In this document: in pieces, positions 16,117 to 24,777 of the stretch | Layout of the letters: the number at the start of each line of letters is the position of its first letter | Position numbering within the stretch: the stretch's first letter is position 1 | DNA from: Aquimarina aquimarini | GTDB lineage: Bacteria > Bacteroidota > Bacteroidia > Flavobacteriales > Flavobacteriaceae | NCBI RefSeq assembly: GCF_900299535.1 | Contig: NZ_OMKE01000057.1 | Location: 62,001-126,000 of the forward strand | Direction: 5' to 3' | DNA length: 64,000 nt | Program-made: the position numbers and the translations under genes | The notes under the pieces: model-generated | Database searches by the model: none | The model's input: the letters and a program-made list of their open reading frames with translations, nothing else | Told to the model about the DNA's origin: nothing

Positions 16117-16124
16117 CAAAATTA
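16117..16124 (-). promoter_or_regulatory. -7 box of the alpha/beta hydrolase gene
   Basis: Minus strand TAATTTTG, an exact TAnnTTTG, 58 bases before ATG 16059. It decides the start, because a transcript beginning near 16111 cannot use the TTG at 16119. Confidence 0.55.
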
Positions 16125-16355
16125 TAGTATTCCTTTATTAGATAAAAGGAAATATTGAGTTAAATTTTTGCAAAAAGGGAATTTTTTAGAACTAGCAATT
16201 CTTAGTTGAACAAGGTAATGTCAACTCTTATTTTTTAAGTTGACGACAATTATCTCTAGAGCGCACCTCTTAGAGAGCGCACCTTCGTAGGATTGTTATT
16301 GCATGTAAGGTTTACCCCTTATATATTTGATTAAATACCTCATAATTTAAAACAT

Positions 16356-16667
16356 ATGGAGAACATGAGTGCTGTTGAATTAGAAATTACAGATAATGAA
16401 TTTCTAAGACAATTCGAAACTACAATTGACGGTCAGAAAGCAAAGATCGAATATGCGCTACAGGAAAGAAAAATTTTTCTTACTAAACTTATAATAGGTG
16501 AAGAACAGCTTGAAAAAGGACTGGAACGAGATTTTATTGTTGCCGTGTTTAATGTAATTAAAGAACGTAACATACGATTAGTTCCTACTTGTCCTATTAT
16601 TGCTAAATTTATGAGAAAAAACAGAAGGCGATACAAAGACCTACTTCCTGTTGGAATTAATATATAG
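16356..16667 (+). CDS. GCN5-related N-acyltransferase-like protein (YjdJ/Gtf type)
   Basis: 103 residues matching the short GNAT-like family whose members look like half of a normal acetyltransferase. The visible family pattern is TIDGQKAKIEYALQERKIFL, then a late VPTCPIIAKFMRKNRRRYKD. Members bind acetyl-CoA, but the substrate is usually unknown. It can start at ATG 16356 or at the second ATG, three codons later. It is convergent with mtaB across a shared terminator. Confidence 0.8.
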   Translation: MENMSAVELEITDNEFLRQFETTIDGQKAKIEYALQERKIFLTKLIIGEEQLEKGLERDFIVAVFNVIKERNIRLVPTCPIIAKFMRKNRRRYKDLLPVGINI

Positions 16668-16685
16668 ATACTATTTTTCTATAAT

Positions 16686-16725
16686 AACAAAAAAAAATCT
16701 GCCATAGAGCAGATTTTTTTTGTTA
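16686..16725. terminator. Bidirectional terminator
   Basis: AAAATCTGC and GCAGATTTT form a stem around CATAGA, with a long A-run on the left and a T-run on the right. It serves the acyltransferase-like gene on the plus strand and mtaB on the minus strand. Confidence 0.85.
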
Positions 16726-16750
16726 TTATTTTATTGCCTAGTTACAGTGT

Positions 16751-18079
16751 TTACACCGCTAATTTTTCTGCAATTAAATCAAATCTCACAATACCATCAT
16801 CATCTATGGTAGTTAACCTCACTCTGTTTAATGTATTTATGTATGATGGATTCCACGGCATTTTTACTTTTACATAATTTTCTGTAAACCCATGAATATA
16901 CCCCTCTTTATTCTCTGATTCAAACAGCACTGTTCTTTCACTACCAAGCTGACTTTCATAAAACGCCCTTCTTTTCTTTACAGATAACCCTCTCAACATT
17001 TTACTTCTCTTTTTTCTAGTTCCCATAGAGACTACTCCGTCTAAATTTGCCGCAACAGTATTATCTCTCTCAGAATAAGTAAAGACATGTAAATAAGATA
17101 TATCTAATTGTGATAAGAAATTGTAGGTATCCAAAAAATGATCATCTGTCTCACCAGGAAACCCTACAATAACATCTACACCTATACAAGCATCAGGCAT
17201 TACCTCTCTTATTTTTTGCACTCTATCTACATACAAACCCGTAAGATATCTACGACGCATTTTTCTCAAAATAAAATCACTTCCAGACTGCAATGGGATA
17301 TGAAAATGGGGAACAAAAGTTCTAGAACCCGAGACATAATCAATAGTCTCATTTTTAAGCAAATTTGGCTCTATAGATGAGATTCTTAATCTTTCTATTC
17401 CTTCTACTGTATCTAGTGCCTGCACTAGCTCAAAAAAGGTATGCTCATGTTTCTTATTACCAAACTCTCCTTTACCATAATCTCCGATATTCACTCCTGT
17501 AAGCACAATTTCTTTAATTCCTTTTTCTGAAATTTCTTTTGCATTTTTTAACACATTCTGCAATGTATCACTTCGAGAAATCCCTCTAGCCAAAGGAATG
17601 GTGCAATATGTACACTTATAATCACAACCATCTTGCACTTTCAAAAATGCTCTAGTACGATCTCCTATAGAATAGCTTCCTACATAAAAATCTGCTTCCT
17701 CTATTTCACAAGAATGCACCTCTCCAAATTCATTCTTAGAAAGATCATGAATATAATCTGTAATTTTAAATTTTTCTGTAGCTCCCAACACCAAATCTAC
17801 TCCATCTACAGAAACCAGTTCTTCTGGTTTTAATTGAGCATAGCATCCTACCGCTGCTACAAAGGCATCAGGATTTGTTTTTTGCGCTTGTTTTACTATT
17901 GTTTTAAATCTTTTATCTGCATTTTCTGTAACAGAACAAGTATTGATAACATATATATCTGCATTTTCAGAAAAATCTACACGATCAAAACCCTCATCAT
18001 TAAAGTTTCTTGCAATCGTAGAAGTTTCAGAAAAATTCAATTTACATCCAAGTGTATAAAAAGCAACTTTTTTTCTCAT
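16751..18079 (-). CDS. mtaB: tRNA t6A37 methylthiotransferase
   Basis: 442 residues, radical-SAM methylthiotransferase. The N-terminal UPF0004 domain has cysteines in LGCKLNFSE, NTCSVTENADKR and VGCYAQ, holding the auxiliary Fe-S cluster. The radical-SAM domain has CxxxCxxC in GCDYKCTYCTIPLARG. The C-terminal TRAM-type RNA-binding part follows after FYESQLG. The TENADKR and IPLARG wording fits MtaB (ms2t6A37 formation) better than MiaB or RimO. It starts at ATG 18079. Confidence 0.92.
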   Translation of the reverse strand: MRKKVAFYTLGCKLNFSETSTIARNFNDEGFDRVDFSENADIYVINTCSVTENADKRFKTIVKQAQKTNPDAFVAAVGCYAQLKPEELVSVDGVDLVLGATEKFKITDYIHDLSKNEFGEVHSCEIEEADFYVGSYSIGDRTRAFLKVQDGCDYKCTYCTIPLARGISRSDTLQNVLKNAKEISEKGIKEIVLTGVNIGDYGKGEFGNKKHEHTFFELVQALDTVEGIERLRISSIEPNLLKNETIDYVSGSRTFVPHFHIPLQSGSDFILRKMRRRYLTGLYVDRVQKIREVMPDACIGVDVIVGFPGETDDHFLDTYNFLSQLDISYLHVFTYSERDNTVAANLDGVVSMGTRKKRSKMLRGLSVKKRRAFYESQLGSERTVLFESENKEGYIHGFTENYVKVKMPWNPSYINTLNRVRLTTIDDDGIVRFDLIAEKLAV

Positions 18080-18180
18080 AAAAAATAAGTGTCATTTCCG
18101 CAAAGGCAGAAATCTCATTATATTTACTCATAACAAAAACTCAAAAACATTGAGTCTCTCTGGAATAAATTTTTAGGGTG

Positions 18181-18188
18181 CAAATATA
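18181..18188 (-). promoter_or_regulatory. -7 box of mtaB
   Basis: Minus strand TATATTTG, an exact consensus, with a leader of about 95 bases. No TTTG at the expected -33 position. Confidence 0.55.
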
Positions 18189-18212
18189 CCAACAATAATT
18201 CGTTTACTAAAA

Positions 18213-19844
18213 TTGAAATTAATCTGTCATTTTTCTGCAATTCGTTATTTTACAGTATTTTATATTTTTATCACTCTGCTATCTTGTAGCCATTCTAACC
18301 AAAAGAATAAAGATCATTTGGTATTCAAGTATAATCAGTATGAAAATGTAAGCTCTCTAGACCCTGCATTTGCAAGAGATGTTCCCAATATCTGGTCTAC
18401 CAACCAGCTATTTAACAGCCTTGTACAATTAGACGACTCTTTACACATCAAACCTGACATCGCAAAAAGATGGGAAATATCTGATGATGCCTTGCGATAC
18501 ACCTTTATCCTTCGCAATGATATACGGTTTCACAAACACAAATTATTTAACACCAAAGACAGTACTCGGTTTGTTACTGCAGAGGATTTTGTATATAGTT
18601 TCAACAGACTTATCGATCCCAAACTGGCATCTCCTGGTAATTGGGTGCTAAAAGCAGTAGATTCTTACAAAGCAATCAATGATACTGTTTTTGAGATTAA
18701 ATTAAAAAAACCATTCCCTGCATTTTTAGGATTAATGAGTATGCGATATTGTTCTGTTGTACCAAAAGAAATTGTAGCATTTTACGGAAACGAATTCAGA
18801 GCTAACCCTATAGGAACAGGGCCTTTTAAATTCAAATTATGGGAAGAAAACATTAAACTTGTATTACGCAAAAATGAGTTGTATTATGAAAAAGATGACC
18901 AAGGCAAACAATTACCTTATCTCGAAGCTGTAGCAGTTACTTTTTTACCAGATAAGCAAGGTGAGTTCTTACAATTTGCAAAAGGAAATATCGACCTACT
19001 CAACAGTCTAGATGCCTCATACAAAGACGAATTATTAACCCCTAGTGGTAAATTACGAGAAAACTACAAAGACAAAATCAACATTAGCAAAGGCTCTTAC
19101 CTAAACTCTGAATACCTAGGCTTCTATCTAGATACAGACAAACAGGAAATACAATCAGCACTCTTGAGAAAAGCTATTAATTATGGGTTTGATAGAAAAA
19201 AAATGATCACATATCTCAAAAACGGGATAGGTACCCCTGCAACACATGGTTTTATACCAAAAGGAATTCCTGGTTTTAATAGTACTCCTGGATATGAATA
19301 TGATCCCGAAAAAGCCCGTAAGCTTATAGAGACTTATAAAAAACAAACAGGAAACAACACTCCTAGCATACGAATTGCAACAGATGCCAATTATCAAAGT
19401 ATTTGTGAATTTATTCAACGTGAACTAGAAAAAGTTGGACTGCAGATCATAGTTGATGTTATGCCTTCTTCTACAATACGCCAAAAAAAATGGAAAGGTG
19501 AGCTAGAGATATTTCGAGCTAGCTGGATTGCAGATTACCCAGATGCCGAGAATTTCTTATCCCCGTATTATAGTAAAAACTTTACCCCCAACGGTCCTAA
19601 TTATACCCACTTCAAAAATGAAACTTTTGATCTATTATACGAGGAAAGTTTTTTGATAACCGATACCAAGGTTAGAGAAAAACAATACGCAAAGATGGAT
19701 TCTATCATCATTGCACATGCTCCTATTGTACCTTTATATTATGATCAAGTAGTACGATTCACTCAAAAAAATGTAAAAGGACTTACCAATAACCCTCAAA
19801 ACTTTTTGATATTGAAAAAAGTTTGGAAAGAAAAGTTAAAATAA
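18213..19844 (+). CDS. ABC transporter substrate-binding lipoprotein (peptide family, SBP_bac_5)
   Basis: 543 residues. A lipoprotein signal (YIFITLLSCSHSNQ) precedes a typical family-5 oligopeptide-binding protein: YENVSSLDPAFARD, VTAEDFVYSFNRLIDP, NPIGTGPFKF and RKAINYGFDRKKM are all familiar segments. It captures peptides or similar solutes outside the inner membrane. No permease or ATPase genes are adjacent, so the transporter must be elsewhere. The start is TTG 18213: the signal peptide begins there and no ATG occurs in frame before the mature protein. Confidence 0.88.
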   Translation: MKLICHFSAIRYFTVFYIFITLLSCSHSNQKNKDHLVFKYNQYENVSSLDPAFARDVPNIWSTNQLFNSLVQLDDSLHIKPDIAKRWEISDDALRYTFILRNDIRFHKHKLFNTKDSTRFVTAEDFVYSFNRLIDPKLASPGNWVLKAVDSYKAINDTVFEIKLKKPFPAFLGLMSMRYCSVVPKEIVAFYGNEFRANPIGTGPFKFKLWEENIKLVLRKNELYYEKDDQGKQLPYLEAVAVTFLPDKQGEFLQFAKGNIDLLNSLDASYKDELLTPSGKLRENYKDKINISKGSYLNSEYLGFYLDTDKQEIQSALLRKAINYGFDRKKMITYLKNGIGTPATHGFIPKGIPGFNSTPGYEYDPEKARKLIETYKKQTGNNTPSIRIATDANYQSICEFIQRELEKVGLQIIVDVMPSSTIRQKKWKGELEIFRASWIADYPDAENFLSPYYSKNFTPNGPNYTHFKNETFDLLYEESFLITDTKVREKQYAKMDSIIIAHAPIVPLYYDQVVRFTQKNVKGLTNNPQNFLILKKVWKEKLK

Positions 19845-19883
19845 GTGTAAAAAAACCACAATACACACAGTTAATCCTTATTA

Positions 19884-19915
19884 TTTGACTTTAATCGATT
19901 ATTTCCTTACATTAG
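19884..19915 (+). promoter_or_regulatory. Promoter of the lipocalin-like lipoprotein gene
   Basis: TTTG (19884-19887), 20 bases, TACATTAG (19908-19915), one base off TAnnTTTG. It lies 48 bases before ATG 19963. Confidence 0.5.
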
Positions 19916-19962
19916 CAACCTTTTAATCAAATTATTAACACAATCAATTAACGAAAAATCGT

Positions 19963-21039
19963 ATGAAAAAAATTAATTTATTTTTTCTTTCCTGCCTTCT
20001 CTTTGGAGCAATCTCATGTAGTAGTGATGACGATAATCAAAGTGACACACAAAATAATGTTGACCCAAACCCTGTAGAAGAAACAGCTCTAAATGCAAAT
20101 ACCGTATCTAAAGACATCTCTATTGAAGGAGCAACCAGAATTACAGGAGCTGCCCCAACACCAAACGGAGATATTCCTTTTTCTATGAGCGAAACCACTC
20201 AATCAGGTTTCTTAAACAGTGGATTTGACATTTCTTTTAGTGCTCCACAAAATTATGCAGGAGCATATCTTTTGATCAAATCAAATGACGGAACCATGGC
20301 TTCTGATTATTTTGATGTTCCAAAAAGCACAGCTCTTCGCAGTGCTCCTAAAAAGAGTGCCAACATCTTTTCTAAACAAAGTAAAGTAGACAATAATATA
20401 GAAATTGAAGTAGATTTTGGAAACGCTATTCCTCCTGGTAAATTTTGTTATTTACTATGTATTTATGACGATAATGGCAATATAAGCGAACCTGTAGAAG
20501 TATGTGTAGAAGTAGAAGCATGGGGAGGAAACTCTGCTCTAGTAGGAACATGGAACTACACTAAACAAATTGAAAACGGGGTAACGATTCTTCCTGGAGA
20601 AAAAAGTGAATGCGAAGATATTACTCTTAACTGTTCAAATAATCAAGAATTAGTTGTCGAAGATTTTTATTGTTACATTCTTGATTCCTTCAAACTCACT
20701 ATAAATAGTGACGGAACCTATGAATATAGAAGTGATGATACCAACACTGGATTTAACTACTCTGCAAGTACAGAAAGATGTGAGCCTGTCTTTGACACTC
20801 AAGAATCAGGTTATTACGTTTCAAAAGGAAAATGGGCTTATGATGAAGAGGAAAAAAGAATGACGCTAGTAGAATTTGAATATTTAGAAGCTTATGGAGA
20901 TCAAGTATACGAAGGTACTTCTGAAAATGGATATGTTGATTTTGATGGCAGCACCGTTATTGATGGATCTTCTATGGTAATCAAATTTTCGTATGAAGAA
21001 AACATTACTTATAACATAGAGTTTTTTCTTTCAAAATAA
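19963..21039 (+). CDS. Lipoprotein of unknown function with lipocalin-like C-terminal region
   Basis: 358 residues. Lipoprotein signal ends AISCSSDDDN; the serine and acids after the cysteine resemble a surface-export signal. Residues about 45-185 form a beta-rich domain (FGNAIPPGKFCYLLCIYDDNGN) I do not recognise. From about 190 the sequence ALVGTWNYTKQIENG, LTINSDGTYEY and KGKWAYDEEEKRMTL has the GTW-start, beta-hairpin pattern of lipocalin-like domains common in Bacteroidota lipoproteins. It has about ten cysteines, so disulfides are likely. Ligand unknown. Confidence 0.72.
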   Translation: MKKINLFFLSCLLFGAISCSSDDDNQSDTQNNVDPNPVEETALNANTVSKDISIEGATRITGAAPTPNGDIPFSMSETTQSGFLNSGFDISFSAPQNYAGAYLLIKSNDGTMASDYFDVPKSTALRSAPKKSANIFSKQSKVDNNIEIEVDFGNAIPPGKFCYLLCIYDDNGNISEPVEVCVEVEAWGGNSALVGTWNYTKQIENGVTILPGEKSECEDITLNCSNNQELVVEDFYCYILDSFKLTINSDGTYEYRSDDTNTGFNYSASTERCEPVFDTQESGYYVSKGKWAYDEEEKRMTLVEFEYLEAYGDQVYEGTSENGYVDFDGSTVIDGSSMVIKFSYEENITYNIEFFLSK

Positions 21040-21058
21040 TATATAAATATACCACTAT

Positions 21059-21097
21059 AAAAAAAGCACCTTTTAAAATTAAAAGGTGCTTTTTTTA
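21059..21097. terminator. Bidirectional terminator
   Basis: AAAGCACCTTTTA and TAAAAGGTGCTTT form a 13-bp stem with A- and T-runs on either side. It serves the lipoprotein gene and, on the minus strand, the GlmU-family gene whose stop codon it overlaps. Confidence 0.88.
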
Positions 21098-22276
21098 TGA
21101 TTCATATCCTTTGCGCCATGGTTTTGTTTCTTCAAAAACATGTTCTAAGATATCTTTATCTTGTTTTGTGAATTCTATATTTCTACGTGACATTACCACC
21201 TCGGCAACTTCAAATGCTTTTTTAGTAATATAGGTTGAAAAACCATTACCTCCTCCCCAACTATAACTTGGAATAAAATTACGAGGAAAGCCTGTTCCAA
21301 AAATATTGGCACTTACTCCAACCACCGTACCTGTATTAAACATAGTATTGATCCCACACTTAGAATGATCCCCCATCATCAATCCACAAAATCGCAAGCC
21401 TGTTTTTGCAAAACCTTCAGTTTCGTAACTCCAAAGTCGTACAGGCGCATAATTATTTTTAAGATTAGAAACATTGGTATCTGCTCCTATATTACACCAC
21501 TCACCTAGCACACTATTACCCAAATACCCTTCATGACCTTTATTTGAGCACCCAAACAGTATAGAATTATTAATTTCTCCTCCAGCCTTTGAATATGGCC
21601 CAATAGTCGTTGCTCCATAAATTTTTGCTCCCATTTTTATCACAGAATTATTACAAAGAGCAAAGGGACCTCTTATAAGACTCCCCTCCATTATTTCTGT
21701 ATCCTTTCCTATATAAATCGGGCCTTTAGTAGCATTCAATGTAGTATATTCCAGCACAGCTCCTTCCTCAATAAAAATATTTTCTGGTTTGATTACATTA
21801 TTACTTACAGGAATAGGCTGGCTCTCTCTACCAAACGTAAGCAATTTAAAATCTTCTTGGATTGCTTGTTCATTCTTAGAAAAAATATCCCATGTATGTT
21901 GAATTGTTAGAGCGTCAAAATCACACTTAATCGATTCATATTTTTCAAAATCAACCTCCTGCCCTTCTTTTATATAAAACGCTACAGGTTCATCATTATA
22001 AAAAATAGCTTGATCAACTTCAAGATTCTTTATTGTATTTATCAAAGGTTCTGAGGGAAGATAAGAAGCATTAATCATTATATTATCTTCTAGTTCTACC
22101 ATAGGGAATTTTTCACTGAGATAATCTTCAGTCACCGTAGAAGTAGTATACCCTAAATATTTTTCCCATTTTTCACGAATGGTTAATATTCCAACCCTTA
22201 TTTCTGCAACAGGCCTAGTGTATGTAAATGGTAGTAAAGCATTACGCGAAGCCCCATCAAAAAGAATATAATTCAT
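21095..22276 (-). CDS. GlmU-family sugar nucleotidyltransferase-like protein
   Basis: 393 residues. The N-terminal part (MNYILFDGASRNALLPFTYTRP) replaces the usual nucleotidyltransferase GGxGTRL loop with an unusual DGASRNALLP form. The C-terminal half is a left-handed beta helix of hexapeptide repeats (GPIYIGKDTEIMEGSLIRGP, ANIFGTGFPRNFIP) as in GlmU acetyltransferase domains. Conserved in Bacteroidota under the name GlmU family protein. Likely acts on a sugar phosphate in envelope synthesis, but activity should not be assumed because the N-terminal signature is changed. Confidence 0.82.
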   Translation of the reverse strand: MNYILFDGASRNALLPFTYTRPVAEIRVGILTIREKWEKYLGYTTSTVTEDYLSEKFPMVELEDNIMINASYLPSEPLINTIKNLEVDQAIFYNDEPVAFYIKEGQEVDFEKYESIKCDFDALTIQHTWDIFSKNEQAIQEDFKLLTFGRESQPIPVSNNVIKPENIFIEEGAVLEYTTLNATKGPIYIGKDTEIMEGSLIRGPFALCNNSVIKMGAKIYGATTIGPYSKAGGEINNSILFGCSNKGHEGYLGNSVLGEWCNIGADTNVSNLKNNYAPVRLWSYETEGFAKTGLRFCGLMMGDHSKCGINTMFNTGTVVGVSANIFGTGFPRNFIPSYSWGGGNGFSTYITKKAFEVAEVVMSRRNIEFTKQDKDILEHVFEETKPWRKGYES

Positions 22277-22319
22277 TTGTATTAATTATCTGTGGTTTTA
22301 TATCTATTTATACAATAAC

Positions 22320-22348
22320 GAAAGGTACAAAAAATACCTTTACACAAA
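22320..22348 (-). promoter_or_regulatory. Candidate promoter of the GlmU-family gene
   Basis: Minus strand TTTG (22348 to 22345), 17 bases, TACCTTTC (22327 to 22320), one base off consensus, 44 bases before ATG 22276. Confidence 0.45.
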
Positions 22349-22432
22349 ATGTTATTAAAAAGCGCTAAATAACATATAATAATCGACAAACAACATTTTT
22401 TTTAACATGAAATACATTGCCCATATAAAAAT

Positions 22433-22466
22433 AAAAAGCCCTTTCAAAATTTGAAAGGGCTTTTAC
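22433..22466 (-). terminator. Terminator of rpmE
   Basis: A long stem, AAAAGCCCTTTCAAA and TTTGAAAGGGCTTTT, followed on the minus strand by TTTTTAT. It lies 20 bases past the rpmE stop. Confidence 0.85.
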
Positions 22467-22485
22467 ATAAATATGATTGCTTAAA

Positions 22486-22737
22486 TTACTTTTTGAATTT
22501 AGCGTATTTGTTCTTGAACTTGTCAATACGTCCTGCTGTATCGATAAGTTTTGATTTACCAGTATAAAATGGATGAGAAGTTCTTGAGATTTCAAGTTTT
22601 ATCAACGGATACTCTACACCATCAACTTCTAAAGTTTCTTTAGTATTTGCTGTAGATTTAGTTATAAAAACTTCCTCATTAGACATATCTTTAAAAGCTA
22701 CTAATCTATAATTTTCTGGGTGAATATCTTTTCTCAT
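22486..22737 (-). CDS. rpmE: 50S ribosomal protein L31, type B
   Basis: 83 residues starting MRKDIHPENYRLVAFKDMSN, with the type B hallmark SRTSHPFYTGKSKLIDTAGR and a basic tail FKNKYAKFKK. The zinc-binding cysteines of type A L31 are absent, as expected for type B. ATG 22735-22737 is chosen over the longer frame to 22800 because the promoter -7 box lies at 22767-22774. Confidence 0.96.
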   Translation of the reverse strand: MRKDIHPENYRLVAFKDMSNEEVFITKSTANTKETLEVDGVEYPLIKLEISRTSHPFYTGKSKLIDTAGRIDKFKNKYAKFKK

Positions 22738-22766
22738 TTTTATTATTCTTTTCTTTTTTCGAGGTG

Positions 22767-22796
22767 CAAATTTACAACTATTTTTTAAAATCCAAA
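22767..22796 (-). promoter_or_regulatory. rpmE promoter, near-consensus
   Basis: Minus strand TTTG (22796 to 22793), 18 bases, TAAATTTG (22774 to 22767), an exact -33/-7 pair 30 bases before ATG. Confidence 0.8.
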
Positions 22797-23040
22797 ACAA
22801 TTTTCAATAAAGAAAACAGGATTTTATTTCAGATATAAAAATACTATGTTTATTTGATATAAAAAAACAAGCATACATTCTATTTCATTTCAAAACAAAT
22901 AAGGAGATACTCTTTTATTTTTTTATAATTTCTCAAAATCACTTCTCTATATTTTATAATTCTTTTTTTGGCTAAAAGATGGCATGAAAACTATCTCTAT
23001 CAACCTATAACTTTTTTAAACCACACATGTAACATTTTAC

Positions 23041-23048
23041 TATATTTG
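23041..23048 (+). promoter_or_regulatory. -7 box of the DUF4199 gene
   Basis: TATATTTG, exact consensus, 41 bases before ATG 23090. Confidence 0.55.
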
Positions 23049-23089
23049 TCTACTCATAGTTTATATCTAAAATTAAATTAATCACACTT

Positions 23090-23617
23090 ATGGAAAATGA
23101 CAAAGCACCTGCAAAAAAGACGATGATAAACTATGGAGTCATTCTTGGAATCTTATCTACCGCATTAGGAGTTCTTATATATATAATGGATGGGTATACC
23201 GAACCAAACTGGATACATAATGTTATTGGCATAGCTATCTTAATTGGGGTTATTATTTATGGAATAAAAGCATATAAAACTGTAAATGCTGGTTTTCTTA
23301 ATCTAACTGAAGCATTAAAAGTGGGTATTGGCATTGCTCTAATCGGTGGTATTATATATGTTTTATGGATTCTTATTTTAATGATTTTAGTAGAACCAGA
23401 CATTATTAGTCAAATTAACGAGTTGCAAAGAGCACAGACAATCGAGCAATATCCAGATATGTCTGAAGAACAATTAAATCAAACTTTGGAAATTGCAAAA
23501 AAGTTCACAACTCCATACATGATTGCCGCAATCGCATTAATAGGAAACCTATTCTTTGGGTTTATTATTTCTTTGATTGGTGGTCTTATCATGCAAAAAA
23601 AACAAGAGTTACATTAA
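23090..23617 (+). CDS. DUF4199-family membrane protein
   Basis: 175 residues with four predicted membrane helices (about 14-34, 42-58, 75-100 and 145-168). The family signs are the GYGVILGILST-like first helix, the central GFLNLTEALKVGIGIALIGG and the QYPDMSEEQL segment before the last helix. Function is unknown. The next gene, a family-2 glycosyltransferase, begins 3 bases after the stop, so the pair is surely one operon and the protein may help a polyprenyl-linked sugar transfer step (inference from position only). Confidence 0.82.
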   Translation: MENDKAPAKKTMINYGVILGILSTALGVLIYIMDGYTEPNWIHNVIGIAILIGVIIYGIKAYKTVNAGFLNLTEALKVGIGIALIGGIIYVLWILILMILVEPDIISQINELQRAQTIEQYPDMSEEQLNQTLEIAKKFTTPYMIAAIALIGNLFFGFIISLIGGLIMQKKQELH

Positions 23618-23620
23618 TAT

Positions 23621-24571
23621 ATGAATATATCTGTAGTCATACCACTGCTTAATGAGCAGGAATCTCTAAATGAATTATATGATTGGATTGCAAAAGTTAT
23701 GCAATCCAATTCTTTTTCTTATGAAATTATCTTTATTGATGATGGTAGTACAGATGATTCATGGAATACCATACAACAACTATCGCAAAAAGATGATCAG
23801 GTAAAAGGAATTCGTTTTCTTAAAAATTACGGGAAATCACAAGCTTTACATGCAGGATTTGAAGCTGCACATGCAGAAGTAATCATTACAATGGATGCAG
23901 ATTTACAGGATAATCCCGAAGAAATTCCTGAACTGTATAATCTTATCATGAAAGAAGGTTATGATCTAGTTTCTGGATGGAAAAAGAAACGGTACGACTC
24001 TGTTATAGCCAAAAACCTACCTTCAAAATTATTTAATGCTGCAGCAAGAAAAACTTCTGGAGTAAAATTAAATGATTTCAACTGTGGATTAAAAGCATAT
24101 AAAAATGTGGTTGTAAAAAACATAGATGTTCACGGTGAGATGCATCGATACATTCCTGTACTAGCCAAAAATGCAGGTTTTTCAAAAATTGGAGAAAAAG
24201 TAGTACTACACCAAGCCAGAAAATACGGGAAAACTAAATTTGGAATGAGCCGTTTTATCAACGGATTCCTTGATTTAGTAACCATTTGGTTTATGTCTAG
24301 ATTTGCCAAAAGACCCATGCATTTTTTTGGTCTTATTGGTACGTTACTGTTTATAATTGGATTCTGTCTCTCTCTATACTTAGGAATAGACAAACTCTTT
24401 ATAGAAACAAAAGGTCGACTAATTGCACAACGCCCTGAATTTTATATCGCCTTAACATCCATGATTTTAGGTACTCAATTTTTTCTAGCAGGTTTTTTAG
24501 GTGAAATAATTTTGACCGCTAAAAGAAGTAAAGAAAGATATAATGTTGCAGAAAAAATACATTTGCAATAA
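23621..24571 (+). CDS. Family-2 glycosyltransferase, polyprenyl-phosphate sugar type (GtrB/DPMS-like)
   Basis: 316 residues. The N-terminal GT-A domain has ISVVIPLLNEQESLNELY, the nucleotide-sugar site FIDDGSTDDSW and the metal-binding DXD-like MDADLQDNPEEIP. Two C-terminal helices (about 230-255 and 270-295) anchor it in the inner membrane, as in GtrB/ArnC-type enzymes that move a sugar from UDP- or GDP-sugar to a polyprenyl phosphate. Sugar unknown. It is translationally close-coupled to the DUF4199 gene. Confidence 0.9.
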   Translation: MNISVVIPLLNEQESLNELYDWIAKVMQSNSFSYEIIFIDDGSTDDSWNTIQQLSQKDDQVKGIRFLKNYGKSQALHAGFEAAHAEVIITMDADLQDNPEEIPELYNLIMKEGYDLVSGWKKKRYDSVIAKNLPSKLFNAAARKTSGVKLNDFNCGLKAYKNVVVKNIDVHGEMHRYIPVLAKNAGFSKIGEKVVLHQARKYGKTKFGMSRFINGFLDLVTIWFMSRFAKRPMHFFGLIGTLLFIIGFCLSLYLGIDKLFIETKGRLIAQRPEFYIALTSMILGTQFFLAGFLGEIILTAKRSKERYNVAEKIHLQ

Positions 24572-24752
24572 CAATATAATCATGCATTTACTAAAATAAA
24601 ATCTATTTTTGTAGCATATAACCACTTTGATTTTTTTCTTTTTTATAAATTAAAGTAAAAATTTACAATACATATAATAAGTATAACCACCTATAATATG
24701 TAATCAAGTATTGTTTACCAACTTTTCAAAACTTTTTAACCAAATTAAATAG

Positions 24753-24760
24753 TATTTTTG
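24753..24760 (+). promoter_or_regulatory. -7 box of the phosphohexomutase gene
   Basis: TATTTTTG, exact consensus, 18 bases before ATG 24778, giving a very short leader. Confidence 0.5.
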
Positions 24761-24777
24761 TCATAAAATTACCAGCC

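Larger units (their letters stand above)
22738..23089. other. Intergenic region between rpmE and the DUF4199 gene
   Basis: A 352-base divergent spacer. It holds the rpmE promoter (22767-22796) and a -7 box for the DUF4199 gene (23041-23048). I see no other structure. Confidence 0.6.

Noticed and set aside
16059..16119. TTG-started N-terminal extension of the alpha/beta hydrolase
   Set aside because: The -7 box at 16117-16124 would lie inside the coding start, and the extra residues do not match the fold.
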